Below are positions 50,589-60,305 of a DNA stretch of 64,000 bases, piece by piece. A model generated the notes under the pieces. The model saw nothing but the letters and a program-made list of their open reading frames with translations. It searched no databases and had not been told where the DNA came from. Source of the stretch: Pararhizobium sp. A13 (GTDB taxonomy: Bacteria; Pseudomonadota; Alphaproteobacteria; Rhizobiales; Rhizobiaceae). Made by a program: the position numbers and the translations under genes. Location: contig NZ_CP149512.1 in assembly GCF_040126305.1 (NCBI RefSeq), positions 62,001-126,000 on the forward strand, written 5' to 3'. Numbering within the stretch: the stretch's first letter is position 1; each line of letters opens with the position of its first letter.

Positions 50589-52034
50589 GTGACTGTCGAA
50601 ACGAGCATGTCTGCTGGGGCGCGTGGTCGCCTCGCCAAGAATTCCATCGGTCTCCTGCATATCGTCTTCTTCGTCGTTGCTGCCGCGGCGCCGCTTACGG
50701 CCGTCGTCGGTGCATCGCCGGCCGCGTTTGCTTTCGGCAACGGTGCGGGCGTTCCCGGTGCCTTCGTGCTCGCCGGACTGCTCTACCTGGTCTTCAGCGT
50801 CGGTTTCACCGCCATGAGCCGCTATGTCGGTGGGGCAGGGGCTTTTTACACCTATATCGCCCAGGGCATCGGCAAGCCGGCCGGTGTGGGCGGGGCGATG
50901 ATGGCAATCGTCACCTACAATGCCGTGCAAATCGCTATTTATGCATTGTTCGGCGTTTTCGTCGGCGGTGCACTTGCGCCTTTGGGCATAGAGCTGCCGT
51001 GGTGGACCTATGCCTTTGCCGCGATCGTCATCGTAACCCTGTGCGGTCAGCGCAACATCGCCTTCAGCGGCCACATTCTCGGCGTCTGCATGATCGCCGA
51101 GATCGCTATCCTGCTGCTCCTTGACCTCGGCATCGTCCTGTCCGGCGGCGGTCCCGAAGGCATGGGCATGACATCGTTTGCTCCCGCGACCGTTTTCGCC
51201 CCCGGGCTCGGGGTTGCGCTGGTCTTCGTCATCGGCTCGTTTATCGGATTTGAGGCAACGGCGATCTTTGCTGAAGAAGCGGAAAATCCCGAGCGGACCA
51301 TTCCACGTGCAACCTATGTCGCCGTGCTTCTGATCACCGTGTTTTATGCCTTTTCCACCTGGGCGATCGTTCAATTCTATGGCCCGGCACAGGTGTCTGC
51401 GACGGCGCAGGCCGGCCTTGACACGTTCTTCTTCAAGGCGTCCGAGAATGTCCTCGGCGCCTGGTCGGTGCAGGTCATGAACATTCTCCTGATCACCAGC
51501 CTGTTTGCATGCGTGCTCTCCTTTCACAACACCATCAACCGGTACTTCTTTGCACTCGGCCGAGAGGGCATCATCGCGCGGGTTCTGGGCAAGGTACATG
51601 CAAAACACGGCTCGCCTTATGTCGCCGGGATCACGCAAAGTGCCATTGCCGCCGTCGTTCTTCTCGGCTTCGTTCTCGGTGGACAGGATCCTTACGCAGT
51701 CGTCTTCTCCTGGATGTCGGCGCTTGCTGTCATCGGCATCGTCGCGGTTCAGGCGCTCGTCTGCATCGCCATCATCCTGTTTTTCCGCAAGACAAAGACA
51801 GGTCTCGGTGTCTGGAAAACGACGGTTGCACCGGCCATTAGCTTCCTCGGTCTTCTTGGATCGCTTGGTCTCGTCATCGCCAATCTCTCGCTGCTGTCTG
51901 GAACCGAAAGCCTGATCGTTGCCGCTTTCCCCTATCTGATGGCGCTGGTCGGGCTCCTGGGTGCGGCCTTTGCTATGTGGCTCAAGTCCAGCAAGCCGGT
52001 GCTCTATGCCTCACTTGGAAAGGCGTTCGAATAA
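50589..52034 (+). CDS. APC-family amino acid/amine permease
   Basis: A 481-residue inner-membrane transporter with about 12 helices. The first two helices (NSIGLLHIVFFVVAAAAPLT) and the motif GSFIGFEATAIFAEEAENPE followed by RTIPRATYVAVL are typical of APC (amino acid-polyamine-organocation) permeases. It starts with GTG 50589, near a GAGGGG. The copper amine oxidase downstream suggests that the cargo is a primary amine. The stop codon overlaps the ATG of a mini gene (TAATG). Regulation by the divergent AraC gene is likely. Confidence 0.88.
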   Translation: MTVETSMSAGARGRLAKNSIGLLHIVFFVVAAAAPLTAVVGASPAAFAFGNGAGVPGAFVLAGLLYLVFSVGFTAMSRYVGGAGAFYTYIAQGIGKPAGVGGAMMAIVTYNAVQIAIYALFGVFVGGALAPLGIELPWWTYAFAAIVIVTLCGQRNIAFSGHILGVCMIAEIAILLLLDLGIVLSGGGPEGMGMTSFAPATVFAPGLGVALVFVIGSFIGFEATAIFAEEAENPERTIPRATYVAVLLITVFYAFSTWAIVQFYGPAQVSATAQAGLDTFFFKASENVLGAWSVQVMNILLITSLFACVLSFHNTINRYFFALGREGIIARVLGKVHAKHGSPYVAGITQSAIAAVVLLGFVLGGQDPYAVVFSWMSALAVIGIVAVQALVCIAIILFFRKTKTGLGVWKTTVAPAISFLGLLGSLGLVIANLSLLSGTESLIVAAFPYLMALVGLLGAAFAMWLKSSKPVLYASLGKAFE

Positions 52035-52222
52035 TGTTGACACCCAAATCCACACGCAACGGTCGCGGCGACCCCGCCGCGACCCTGGCCGCGATGCTTC
52101 CTCTTTTCCTTCTCGCGGCCTCGATTCACTGGCACCTGCTCTGCGATATCGTCTGCTTTCACGGCGAAACCGAACCGATGATGGCAGACATCTGCCACGG
52201 CATCGGCTCGCGGCAGCCCTGA
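52034..52222 (+). CDS. Mini membrane protein between permease and amine oxidase
   Basis: A 62-residue protein: a polar, basic first 16 residues, one hydrophobic segment (AATLAAMLPLFLLAASIHWH) and a short Cys/His-containing tail (LLCDIVCFHGETEPMMADIC). ATG 52034 overlaps the permease stop (TAATG), pointing to translational coupling, and the amine oxidase starts 78 bp downstream. The function is unknown; candidates are a small permease subunit or, given three Cys and several His, help with copper supply to the oxidase. It is not certain to be translated. Confidence 0.5.
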   Translation: MLTPKSTRNGRGDPAATLAAMLPLFLLAASIHWHLLCDIVCFHGETEPMMADICHGIGSRQP

Positions 52223-52300
52223 TTTCCCATCCGCTTCCGTCCGTTTTTCGCTGCCGCGTCTTTCATCGGCGGCTGCACGTCTCTGAAAGGAAATTCACCC

Positions 52301-54283
52301 ATGGACGCACAGGTATCCGTCATCCATCCGCTCGACCTGCTCCGCCCTTCTGAAATCGAGGAAGCAGTCGCTATCTTGAGGAAGGAGCGCAAGCTCGGGC
52401 CGCAGTGCCGGTTTCCCATGATCCGGCTCGAAGAGCCGACCAAAGCGGATCTCGCCGCCTGGAAGGCCGGTGCGAAACTTCCGCGTCTCGCCTTCGTGCT
52501 GATCCTCGACACGGCGTCGGGTGAAAGCTCCGAGGCAATTGTCGAGCTGACATGCCGTGACGTTCGGTCCTTGAAGCGTCTTCCGCTCGATCAGGCGCCC
52601 TACGGCCAGCCGCCGGTCATGATCGAGGAGTTCATGCGCTGCGACGAGATCGTCAAGAACGATCCAGCCTGGCGCGCCGCGGTCAGGCGGCGCGGACTAA
52701 CCGACGATGACATCGCCATGGTGCAGATCGATCCGTTCTCGTCCGGCTATTTCGGCAATGACTTCGAAAAGGGGCGGCGGATCGTACGCGCCGTCAGCTA
52801 TTGGCGCGAGGATATCCGCGACAACGGCTATGCCCATCCGATCGAGGGTGTCGTCGCTGTCGTTGACCTTGTCAGCAACACCGTGGTTGATCTGGTTGAT
52901 GATGAAGAGGCCATTCCCGTACCGAAAAAGAAGCGCAATTACGGGCGCGAGGCATTTCCCGAAACGCGGACGGACGTCAAGCCGCTGCATATCGTTCAGC
53001 CGGAAGGCCCGAGCTTCACGGTCGACGGCTGGAAGGTCGAATGGCAGAACTGGAGTTTTCGCGTCGGTTTCACGCCGCGCGAAGGTCTGGTCCTGCATGA
53101 ACTGGCGATCAGGGATCAGGGCCGGGTGAGACCGGTCATCTTCCGCGCCAGCGTGACCGAAATGGTCGTTCCCTATGCCGATCCGACGACAAACCACTAC
53201 TGGAAAAGCGCCTTCGACGCCGGCGAGTACGGTCTCGGGCGCCTTGCCAATTCGCTGGAACTCGGCTGCGACTGCCTCGGCCAGATCCACTATTTCGATA
53301 TTCCGTCGGCCGACGATCTCGGCCGGCCCGTGGTGATGAAGAATGCCGTCTGCATGCACGAAGAGGATTTCGGTATCCTCTGGAAACACTACGAGTTCCG
53401 CAACGACATCTTCGAAGTTCGCCGCTCGCGCCGCCTCGTGATCAGCTTCTTCGCCACGGTCGGCAACTACGACTACGGCTTCTACTGGTATCTCTATCAG
53501 GACGGTACGATCCAGCTCGAGGCCAAGCTTACCGGCATCATTCAGACGGCTGCCGTCCCGCCGGGCGAGACCTACCAGTGGGGTGGCATGGTGGACGAAA
53601 ACCTCGGCGGACCAACGCACCAGCATTTCTTCAACGCGCGCCTGCACATGGACATCGACGGTAGCGGCAACACCGTGACGGAACACGAATTCGTGCCACG
53701 ACCGTGGGGCACGGACAACCCCTACGGGAACGTCTTCGATACCAAGACACGGGTGCTTTCGCGCGAACTCGATGCTCCGGCCCTGGCCGATGGAGTGACC
53801 GGCCGCTACTGGAAGGTCAGCAATCCCAACGAGACGAACAGCGTCGGACGGGCGCCGGGCTACAAGCTGTCCGTGATGCCCAGTCCCTTGATGCTGGCCC
53901 AGGAAGGATCAACCGTCCGCAGTCGTGGCGGCTTTGCCACGAAACACATCTGGGTGACGGCCTTTGATCCCGACGAGAAATATGCGAGCGGCGACTATCC
54001 GAACGTCCATGCCGGTGGAGACGGCCTGCCGAAATATGTGCAGCAGAACCGGCCAATCGAAAACGCCGACGTCGTGCTGTGGCATTCCTTTGGCCATACC
54101 CACGTCTGCAAGCCGGAGGATTTTCCGATCATGCCGGTCGAATATGCCGGTTTCACGCTGAAGCCGAACGGTTTTTTTGCGTCCAACATCGCCATGGACC
54201 TGCCGCCAGAAAAGGCAAGCCACAGCGTCGATAACCGGACCCCGGTCGCGACGAGCGCGCCAAGCACCTGCTGTCGCAGCTGA
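52301..54283 (+). CDS. tynA: Copper-containing primary-amine oxidase
   Basis: A 660-residue quinoprotein that oxidises primary amines to aldehydes with release of ammonia and hydrogen peroxide. The topaquinone precursor Tyr lies in ATVGNYDYGFYW (about residue 385). The copper ligands are the HQHFFNARLHMD pair (about 445) and a later His in WHSFGHTHVCKPEDFP. The general base Asp is in the FDAGEYGLGRLANSLELG segment (about 305). No signal peptide is evident at ATG 52301, unlike periplasmic E. coli TynA, so a cytoplasmic, Arthrobacter-like form is probable. AAAGGAAA lies upstream. It completes the amine uptake and oxidation unit. Confidence 0.93.
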   Translation: MDAQVSVIHPLDLLRPSEIEEAVAILRKERKLGPQCRFPMIRLEEPTKADLAAWKAGAKLPRLAFVLILDTASGESSEAIVELTCRDVRSLKRLPLDQAPYGQPPVMIEEFMRCDEIVKNDPAWRAAVRRRGLTDDDIAMVQIDPFSSGYFGNDFEKGRRIVRAVSYWREDIRDNGYAHPIEGVVAVVDLVSNTVVDLVDDEEAIPVPKKKRNYGREAFPETRTDVKPLHIVQPEGPSFTVDGWKVEWQNWSFRVGFTPREGLVLHELAIRDQGRVRPVIFRASVTEMVVPYADPTTNHYWKSAFDAGEYGLGRLANSLELGCDCLGQIHYFDIPSADDLGRPVVMKNAVCMHEEDFGILWKHYEFRNDIFEVRRSRRLVISFFATVGNYDYGFYWYLYQDGTIQLEAKLTGIIQTAAVPPGETYQWGGMVDENLGGPTHQHFFNARLHMDIDGSGNTVTEHEFVPRPWGTDNPYGNVFDTKTRVLSRELDAPALADGVTGRYWKVSNPNETNSVGRAPGYKLSVMPSPLMLAQEGSTVRSRGGFATKHIWVTAFDPDEKYASGDYPNVHAGGDGLPKYVQQNRPIENADVVLWHSFGHTHVCKPEDFPIMPVEYAGFTLKPNGFFASNIAMDLPPEKASHSVDNRTPVATSAPSTCCRS

Positions 54284-54300
54284 GGCAACCCCCAGAAGAG

Positions 54301-54328
54301 TTCATTGGCTCGTAATCGAGCCAATGAA
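54301..54328. terminator. Perfect hairpin after the amine oxidase
   Basis: TTCATTGGCTCG (54301-54312), TAAT loop, CGAGCCAATGAA (54317-54328): a perfect 12-bp stem with a 4-base loop, 17 bp after the amine oxidase stop. There is no T tract (CCAACCC follows), so it may act as an mRNA 3'-end stabiliser or a Rho-assisted terminator. Confidence 0.6.
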
Positions 54329-54504
54329 CCAACCCGTAGCGGCGGTTCCTTTTTGACGGACCTGGCATGATTTCCGCCGAAGCGGCCTTTTTTCTCCATC
54401 TCAATCAGCGTGACAAAGCCGAAATGAGGGAAGATCACGCCGCGGATACGAAGCGTTAACCATATGCTTTGTAAACAAGATTGGCGAACATGGAGAACCG
54501 CCGG

Positions 54505-54819
54505 ATGAGTGCTGCGTTGATGGATGTGCGTTTTTCGGATTCGGAAGAACGAATCGTGCCGTTTCCCCTGGCAGGACAGGTAAGCCTCGTCCGGCGCTGT
54601 GCGTCGGAACTCGAAAACATTCATGGCGAAGCCGCCCTGCAGTACTGGAAAACGGAGTGCCGTGCCCTGGCGGCAAGGCTGAAGACGCTTGGTTGCGCAG
54701 AGGATGCGATCTCGCAGCAGGTCATGGCGTTCCAGACGGAAGTCCAGGTGGAAATGATGCGACGCTATTCGGATCGCCTCGCGGCCGAAGCGCAGGACGG
54801 TTACCGCCTCAATCCGTGA
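54505..54819 (+). CDS. DUF6074-like small protein
   Basis: A 104-residue protein with IVPFPLAGQVSLVRRCASEL, then ALQYWKTECRALAARLKTLG and ISQQVMAFQTEVQVEMMRR. The pattern PFPLxxxxxLVRRxA..L...A..YW is what I know from DUF6074 proteins of rhizobia. ATG 54505 has GGAG 9 bases upstream; ATG 54490 is in frame without such a site. Function unknown, probably cytoplasmic and helical. Confidence 0.68.
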   Translation: MSAALMDVRFSDSEERIVPFPLAGQVSLVRRCASELENIHGEAALQYWKTECRALAARLKTLGCAEDAISQQVMAFQTEVQVEMMRRYSDRLAAEAQDGYRLNP

Positions 54820-55106
54820 GATGATGATATCATCGCCGACAGTCGCCTAACTTTGGGCGACATGTGGCTTGGGTACTGGACCGAGACGATCTTTGACGGT
54901 TTGACCCATCTTCGATCGCCTGCGCATGTTGCACGAGGAACTCGACTTCGATCCGGCGACGCAAGGCGGTAGCTTCTACGCGCTACCATCGAGGGCAATT
55001 GCTTTTTGCATCAGCCTGTTGCGGTGAGGTCGGATACCGTGTCATGAGTGCAGGAGTGAGCCCCATAAGCGCATGAGATTGAAGGGCAGGACGGGGGAGT
55101 TTTTGC

Positions 55107-56411
55107 ATGACCAAGACGGATATCGCCCGCCGTGTCTACGACAATGCCTGGAAGCTCGATCCAGTGGTGCGCAGCCTGCTCGATACGGACTTTTATAAGC
55201 TCTTGATGCTGCAGATGATCTGGCGGCTTTATCCCGAGGTCGACGCGACCTTCTCGCTGATCAACCGTACCAAGACCGTGCTTTTGACCGACGAGATCGA
55301 CGAGCAGGAACTGCGCGAGCAGCTCGATTACGTTCGCGGCCTGCGTTTCACCAAGAAGGAAATGATCTGGCTCGCCGGCAACACCTTCTATGGCCGCAAG
55401 CAGATCTTCGCCCCCGATTTCCTCGCCTGGCTCGCCGATTTCCAGTTGCCGGATTACGAGCTGTCGCGCCGTCACGGTCAATATGAGCTGACCTTCCCCG
55501 GCAAGTGGACGCATACGACCATGTGGGAAATCCCGGCGCTGGCGATCATCAACGAATTGCGCTCGCGTACAGCCATGAAGGACATGGGTCCTTTTGCACT
55601 CGACGTTCTTTATGCTCGCGCCAAGGCCAAGATGTGGTCGAAGGTGGAACGGCTCCGGGCCTATCCCGACCTGCGTATCTCCGATTTCGGTACACGCCGC
55701 CGCCACAGCTTTCTCTGGCAGCGCTGGTGCGTCGAGGCGCTGAAGGAAGGCATCGGCAAATCCTTTTCCGGCACCAGCAACGTGCTTCTCGCCATGGATA
55801 CCGATCTGGAAGCGCTCGGCACCAATGCGCACGAATTGCCGATGGTCGCTGCCGCCTTGGCCCGCAACGATCAGGAACTCGGCGAGGCGTCCTACAAGGT
55901 GCTGCAGGACTGGAACCAGCTTTATGGCGGCAACCTCTTGATCGTTCTGCCGGATTCCTTTGGCACGGCCGCCTTCCTGCGCAATGCGCCTGACTGGGTG
56001 GCGGATTGGACGGGTTTCCGCCCCGACAGCGCGCCGCCGGTCGAAGGCGGCGAGAAGATCATCGCCTGGTGGCAGAAGATGGGCCGCGATCCGAGGGAAA
56101 AACTGCTGATCTTCTCGGATGGCCTCGATGTGGAGACGATTCTCCAGACCTACCGCCATTTCCGGGGCAGGGTGCGGATGAGCTTCGGCTGGGGCACGAA
56201 CCTCACCAACGATTTCGCCGGCTGCGCGCCGGTGGAGGTCAGCGGGCTCAATCCCATTTCCATTGTCTGCAAGGTCAGCGACGCCAATGGCCGTCCCGCC
56301 GTCAAGCTCTCCGACAATCCCCGAAAGGCGACCGGCGAGCCATCGGAAGTCGAGCGTTACCTGAAATTCTTCGGAACGGAGGATTTTGCCGAGCAGGCGG
56401 TAAAGGTCTGA
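55107..56411 (+). CDS. pncB: Nicotinate phosphoribosyltransferase
   Basis: A 434-residue enzyme of NAD salvage that joins nicotinate and PRPP, with ATP, to nicotinate mononucleotide. Family motifs are [16 protein letters not shown] at the N-terminus, [20 protein letters not shown], the phosphate-binding [37 protein letters not shown] followed by the conserved TNAHELPM His, and [11 protein letters not shown] near the C-terminus. The length is normal for proteobacterial PncB. It stands alone on the plus strand, about 290 bp after the DUF6074-like gene, in a gap where nothing else is recognised. Confidence 0.94.
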   Translation: MTKTDIARRVYDNAWKLDPVVRSLLDTDFYKLLMLQMIWRLYPEVDATFSLINRTKTVLLTDEIDEQELREQLDYVRGLRFTKKEMIWLAGNTFYGRKQIFAPDFLAWLADFQLPDYELSRRHGQYELTFPGKWTHTTMWEIPALAIINELRSRTAMKDMGPFALDVLYARAKAKMWSKVERLRAYPDLRISDFGTRRRHSFLWQRWCVEALKEGIGKSFSGTSNVLLAMDTDLEALGTNAHELPMVAAALARNDQELGEASYKVLQDWNQLYGGNLLIVLPDSFGTAAFLRNAPDWVADWTGFRPDSAPPVEGGEKIIAWWQKMGRDPREKLLIFSDGLDVETILQTYRHFRGRVRMSFGWGTNLTNDFAGCAPVEVSGLNPISIVCKVSDANGRPAVKLSDNPRKATGEPSEVERYLKFFGTEDFAEQAVKV

Positions 56412-56518
56412 CCGCGTTAGCGGGTGACGTTGCCAGCGCAATTGTTGTTCCTGCGACCCGCCTGTGATACTTTGGCCAGTCGTCTTGCGAAGCCGAAGGT
56501 GGGATCGGAGGCTGTGCG

Positions 56519-57109
56519 ATGAATTTTCTTTACATATCTACCCTTGGGATCATGTTATGGGCGGCTGCGGCGGCGGCCGGTCCTTTGCACGATGCGTCGA
56601 AAAATGGGGATGTCGAAGGCACGAAACGCTTGTTGGACCAAGGCGTTGACGTGGCCGAACCTGACAGCGCCGGTGAGCCGCCCCTGCTCCTTGCCTCGCT
56701 CGCTGGACACGCCGATGTCGTTGCGGTGTTGCTGGACCGGGGCGTCGATATCGAAGTCCGCAACAAAGGCGGGCTGACCGCCTTGCATGCGGCGGCCTAT
56801 AGCGGAAATATCGATGTCGTGAAGCTGCTTGTCGCCAAGGGAGCGGCAGTGAACGACAACAAGAATTTCTACAAGATGACACCGCTCCATGCGGCGGCTG
56901 AAGAGGGCCACGCGGATGTGGTCGCCTTTCTGCTGGCCAGCAAGGCGGACATCGAAGCAAAGGAAAGAAACGGCTACACGCCTTTGACCCAGGCGGGGTG
57001 GCGCGAGCATTGGGATGCAGCGGACCTGTTGTTGAAGGCAGGCGCCGTGTGCCAGGACGCTGCGCTCGTCGGGCCCTGGCTCTATACCGAATGCACGAAG
57101 CGAAAATGA
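56519..57109 (+). CDS. Exported ankyrin-repeat protein
   Basis: A 196-residue protein with a signal peptide (MNFLYISTLGIMLWAAAAAA, then G-PL) and four to five ankyrin repeats: GPLHDASKNGDVEGTKRLLD, PPLLLASLAGHADVVAVLLD, TALHAAAYSGNIDVVKLLVA, TPLHAAAEEGHADVVAFLLA and TPLTQAGWREHWDAADLLLK. Bacterial periplasmic ankyrin proteins often bind and protect partner enzymes (for example catalase, as AnkB does). The YHS-domain protein gene 46 bp downstream is also exported, so the two may act together. The partner is inferred. Confidence 0.85.
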   Translation: MNFLYISTLGIMLWAAAAAAGPLHDASKNGDVEGTKRLLDQGVDVAEPDSAGEPPLLLASLAGHADVVAVLLDRGVDIEVRNKGGLTALHAAAYSGNIDVVKLLVAKGAAVNDNKNFYKMTPLHAAAEEGHADVVAFLLASKADIEAKERNGYTPLTQAGWREHWDAADLLLKAGAVCQDAALVGPWLYTECTKRK

Positions 57110-57155
57110 CATCTCGTCGCAGCATGAAGCCGCGCCCGTAAAAACGGAGTGTGTT

Positions 57156-57677
57156 ATGTCTGATCACAAACGAAAACGCTGGCATAGGATCACCGGTGCT
57201 CTCGGGTTTACTGCGATCCTGTTGCTGTTTGCCCAGCCTTCTGGGGCCGAAGATTTCGTCAATACCGGCTACTTCGGCGATGTCGCCATCAAGGGTTACG
57301 ACCCGGTCGCCTATTTCACCCAGAACGAGGCTGTGGAGGGATCCGCGAAGTATAGCCATCGCTGGCTGGGCGCCACCTGGCATTTTGCGAGCGCCGAAAA
57401 TCGCGATCTTTTCATCAAGGAGCCGGCCAAATATGCGCCGCAGTACGGCGGCTATTGCGCTGACGGGGTGTCGCTCGGAACCGTCACGACCAACATCGAT
57501 CCGAAGGCCTGGCGGATCATAGAGGGCAAACTCTACATCAATTATGATCCGGGAGCCGCCGACGGGTTTGCGAAGAATCCGACCAAGGTCGTCAATTCGC
57601 AGAAGCATTGGGCCGAGGTCCAGCACACCCTTGTTTCTGAAAAACTGCAGCCGGATTGGCGGCATACCGCCAAGTGA
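57156..57677 (+). CDS. Exported YHS-domain protein
   Basis: A 173-residue protein with a signal peptide (KRWHRITGALGFTAILLLFA to SGAED). A YHS-type domain at about residues 40-110 includes DVAIKGYDPVAYFTQNEAVE, WHFASAENRDLFIKEPAKYA and PQYGGYCADGVSLG. YHS domains are thought to bind metal, often copper, in metal-handling enzymes. It is co-directional with the ankyrin gene (46 bp gap) and converges with the cyclase gene 25 bp away. Exact role unknown. Confidence 0.83.
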   Translation: MSDHKRKRWHRITGALGFTAILLLFAQPSGAEDFVNTGYFGDVAIKGYDPVAYFTQNEAVEGSAKYSHRWLGATWHFASAENRDLFIKEPAKYAPQYGGYCADGVSLGTVTTNIDPKAWRIIEGKLYINYDPGAADGFAKNPTKVVNSQKHWAEVQHTLVSEKLQPDWRHTAK

Positions 57678-57702
57678 TCCGGTTGCCGTCCGATCCTTGG
57701 TA

Positions 57703-59922
57703 CTATGCAGGGGCGAGCGAAAAGAATTTCAGTGCCTGCGGCGTGACGTGAATGTATTGCGCCGCAGGATTTTTCTGGGTCGTGTTGCGGTAAACATAGC
57801 CGCAGACCATGCGATCGAGGAACGAGCCGCCGAAGGTTTCGCAGAGGCGGTCGTCCTTTATTTCCACCACCCCCGTGATGCTCGTGTTGGCGCTGCGATA
57901 GGCGGTGTTTCCGCTCTTGTCGAAATGTTGGATGAAATCGGTGCCGTTCCTGTGCTTGCCGATCCATGTTTTATCGTCGACGAGATTGCGCAACGCGGCC
58001 CCTGCGACCCGATCAGCCTCTTTCCCTTCAAAGCCGAACGGCCATTCGGGAATGCCGGCTGCCCGCAGGCCGGTCAGATGATATTGGAGGTCATCCTCGC
58101 GCCAGTAGTCATAGAGATAGCTGTAGTAGGTAAGATTGGTATCTGGAAACAACTGCAGGAGCCTTGCCGCCTCCTCGGCCCCGCGCACCCGGTCGCCACG
58201 CACCGTATAAGCTGCGGCCAGATATTCGTGCACCGGTTCGGCGTCCGGCAGGGCGGCCTTCGCGGCCTCCATCAGCGGAATGCTTCTGTCGTTTCCGCGC
58301 GCCGTATAGAAAACGATGCCGGCCAGCAACTGAAAACTCGGCGGAGGTGACGGATCAAGCCGCAAGGCTTTCTCCATCTCGGCAATCGCCTGGTCATGAT
58401 GGCCGGTATGCGCCAGTATCAGTGCCAGGTTCCCGAATGCTTCCGCATCGTTTGGCTGGGCGGCAACGGCCCTGTTTGCCGAATCCATCGCCTCCGCGTC
58501 GCGGCCGTCGACCAGTTGCAACAGGGCAAGGACGGTGTGTGCCCGCGCGTTGTTGGGGTCGAGCTTCAGAGCTTGCCCCGCAGCATCATAGGCTATCTTG
58601 CGGGCCACCGCCGCCGACCAGAGAAAGGTATAGTCGTTGCGCCAAACATCGACGGCCACGCGGGCGATCCCGGCATGCGCATTGGCAAAGGCGGGATCGA
58701 GATCGATCGCCTTCTGGTAGAAGGATAGCGTCCGGCGATAGGTCTCGACATCGCTGTAGGTGACGCCCTCCTGCTCCGCTCTCAGATAGTAGTCGTAGGC
58801 TTCCAGATTGTTGGTCGGGATCCGCGCCAACTGGTCTCGCTCTCCTTGGCTCAGCTTGACGGCCAAAGCCGAGATGATCTTGGATATGACGTCGTCCTGC
58901 ACCGCGAAGAGGTCGGCATATTGGCGGTCATAGCGCTCGGCCCAGAGGGAAAGGCCGGTCACCGCGTCAATCAGCTTGACGTTGATCCGCAGTCTTGACC
59001 CTGCGCGTTGCAAACTGCCTTCCAGCACATAGTGCACGCCGAGTTCCGCTGCGACGTCCTGAACTTTGGCGGGCGTATTCGCGATCGCGAAAACCGAATG
59101 GCGTGCGATCACGAACAGGCCGGAAACCTTCGACAATTCGGTGATGAGATCATCCGTCAAGCCTTCGGCCAGATGGTCGTGTTCCTTGTCGCCGCTGACA
59201 TTGATGAAGGGCAGCACCGCAACCGACGGCTTATCGGGCAGCGGATAGGCGAACCGATTGATCGGTGACGGTGCCTGGATCAGCACCCATGGCTGCCACC
59301 ACAGGGCCGCACCCGTCAACAAAGGGACAATGACTGCCGCAATCGCGGCCGCAACGCGCCAGCGGCGCGGGCTTTTCCGGGCGCCAGCCGTGCTTCCTGC
59401 CGCGGCCGGATCAAGCACGACATGGTATGCGCGAACCGGTTCGCCGATACTCTTGACCTTCTGTTCGCCGAGCGACACGTAGCCGACCGAGAGCTTCGAT
59501 TTCACCTGGTCATAGGCCGCACCGGAAATGGCGATGCCTCCAGGCTTGGCGAGCGTCTGTATCCGGTCCGCGATGTTGACGCTGTCGCCATGGATGTCCT
59601 CACCCTCGACGATGATGTCCCCAAGATTGACGCCGATCCGAAATTCGAGCCGCTCACCGGGTGGAAGGGCAGCGTTCTGTTTCGCCTTCTGCTGCTGCGC
59701 GTCCACGGCACAACGCAAGGCGTCAACGACACTGTGGAACTCGACCAGCAGGCCGTCGCCCATGGTTTTGACCAGACGGCCGCTGTGCTCCGCGATCTGC
59801 GGCTCGAAGATCTCCTTCATGTCGCGTTGAAAACGGAAGCGCGTTCCTTCCTCGTCGATCTCGCTCAAGCGGCTATAACCAACGACATCGGCGATGAGGA
59901 TTGCAGCGAGGTGGCGCTCCAT
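57703..59922 (-). CDS. Class III adenylate/guanylate cyclase with TPR region
   Basis: A 739-residue protein. The N-terminal cyclase domain (about residues 1-170) has HLAAILIADVVGYSRLSEID with the metal Asp, KTMGDGLLVEF with the second Asp, and EFRIGVNLGDIIVEGEDIHG followed by DSVNIADRIQ. A membrane helix lies near residue 190-210 (VAAAIAAVIVPLLTGAALWW). A FlgO/TolB-N-like module follows (KPSVAVLPFINVSGDKEHDH), then TPR repeats to about 600. This architecture is expanded in rhizobia; the TPR half probably senses or docks partners. The nucleotide product (cAMP or cGMP) cannot be told from sequence by eye. Confidence 0.88.
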   Translation of the reverse strand: MERHLAAILIADVVGYSRLSEIDEEGTRFRFQRDMKEIFEPQIAEHSGRLVKTMGDGLLVEFHSVVDALRCAVDAQQQKAKQNAALPPGERLEFRIGVNLGDIIVEGEDIHGDSVNIADRIQTLAKPGGIAISGAAYDQVKSKLSVGYVSLGEQKVKSIGEPVRAYHVVLDPAAAGSTAGARKSPRRWRVAAAIAAVIVPLLTGAALWWQPWVLIQAPSPINRFAYPLPDKPSVAVLPFINVSGDKEHDHLAEGLTDDLITELSKVSGLFVIARHSVFAIANTPAKVQDVAAELGVHYVLEGSLQRAGSRLRINVKLIDAVTGLSLWAERYDRQYADLFAVQDDVISKIISALAVKLSQGERDQLARIPTNNLEAYDYYLRAEQEGVTYSDVETYRRTLSFYQKAIDLDPAFANAHAGIARVAVDVWRNDYTFLWSAAVARKIAYDAAGQALKLDPNNARAHTVLALLQLVDGRDAEAMDSANRAVAAQPNDAEAFGNLALILAHTGHHDQAIAEMEKALRLDPSPPPSFQLLAGIVFYTARGNDRSIPLMEAAKAALPDAEPVHEYLAAAYTVRGDRVRGAEEAARLLQLFPDTNLTYYSYLYDYWREDDLQYHLTGLRAAGIPEWPFGFEGKEADRVAGAALRNLVDDKTWIGKHRNGTDFIQHFDKSGNTAYRSANTSITGVVEIKDDRLCETFGGSFLDRMVCGYVYRNTTQKNPAAQYIHVTPQALKFFSLAPA

Positions 59923-60305
59923 GTCCGGACTTTCTCGGAATGCGGCGATCTAGTCTACAGCAGGTCCGACGGCGATGCCATTGCGGCTGTCTGCCGATGA
60001 TCGACGAGAAGCCCGCCGGCGCCCCTGGCGGCAAAGCTGAAGAAGCGTGGTTGCGCGATGCGGAACCGAGGATTTGCGGAACAGGCGGTTAAGATTCGAC
60101 CGCTCATTCGGGCTTTTGCCACAAGATTGGGCATAAGCCCGCACTCTTACCATATTTTAATCGTTTGAAGCTAATATAGCCGGTGAAATTGAGCGCGCTG
60201 CCGGAATGATTCCGGCCGATCGATCCCGCCAGTCATGAGGCCTGCTCCGGGTTGTCCCTTCACCGTCTGCGACGGGAAGGATCGTACCGATTATGGAGCC
60301 CGTGC
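59923..60305. promoter_or_regulatory. Divergent intergenic region (cyclase / chemoreceptor)
   Basis: About 380 bp between divergent genes; promoters for both are expected. No other gene or palindrome of note. Confidence 0.4.

Noticed and set aside
50508..51638. 376-codon minus-strand open frame opposite the APC permease
   Set aside because: Highly charged, motif-free translation typical of the complement of membrane-protein codons.
54801..55000. Possible gene or IS relic between the DUF6074-like gene and pncB
   Set aside because: Short open frames on both strands have no recognisable motif and no ribosome site.
55011..56441. 476-codon minus-strand open frame opposite pncB
   Set aside because: Shadow of a well-conserved enzyme gene; no domain and no ribosome site.
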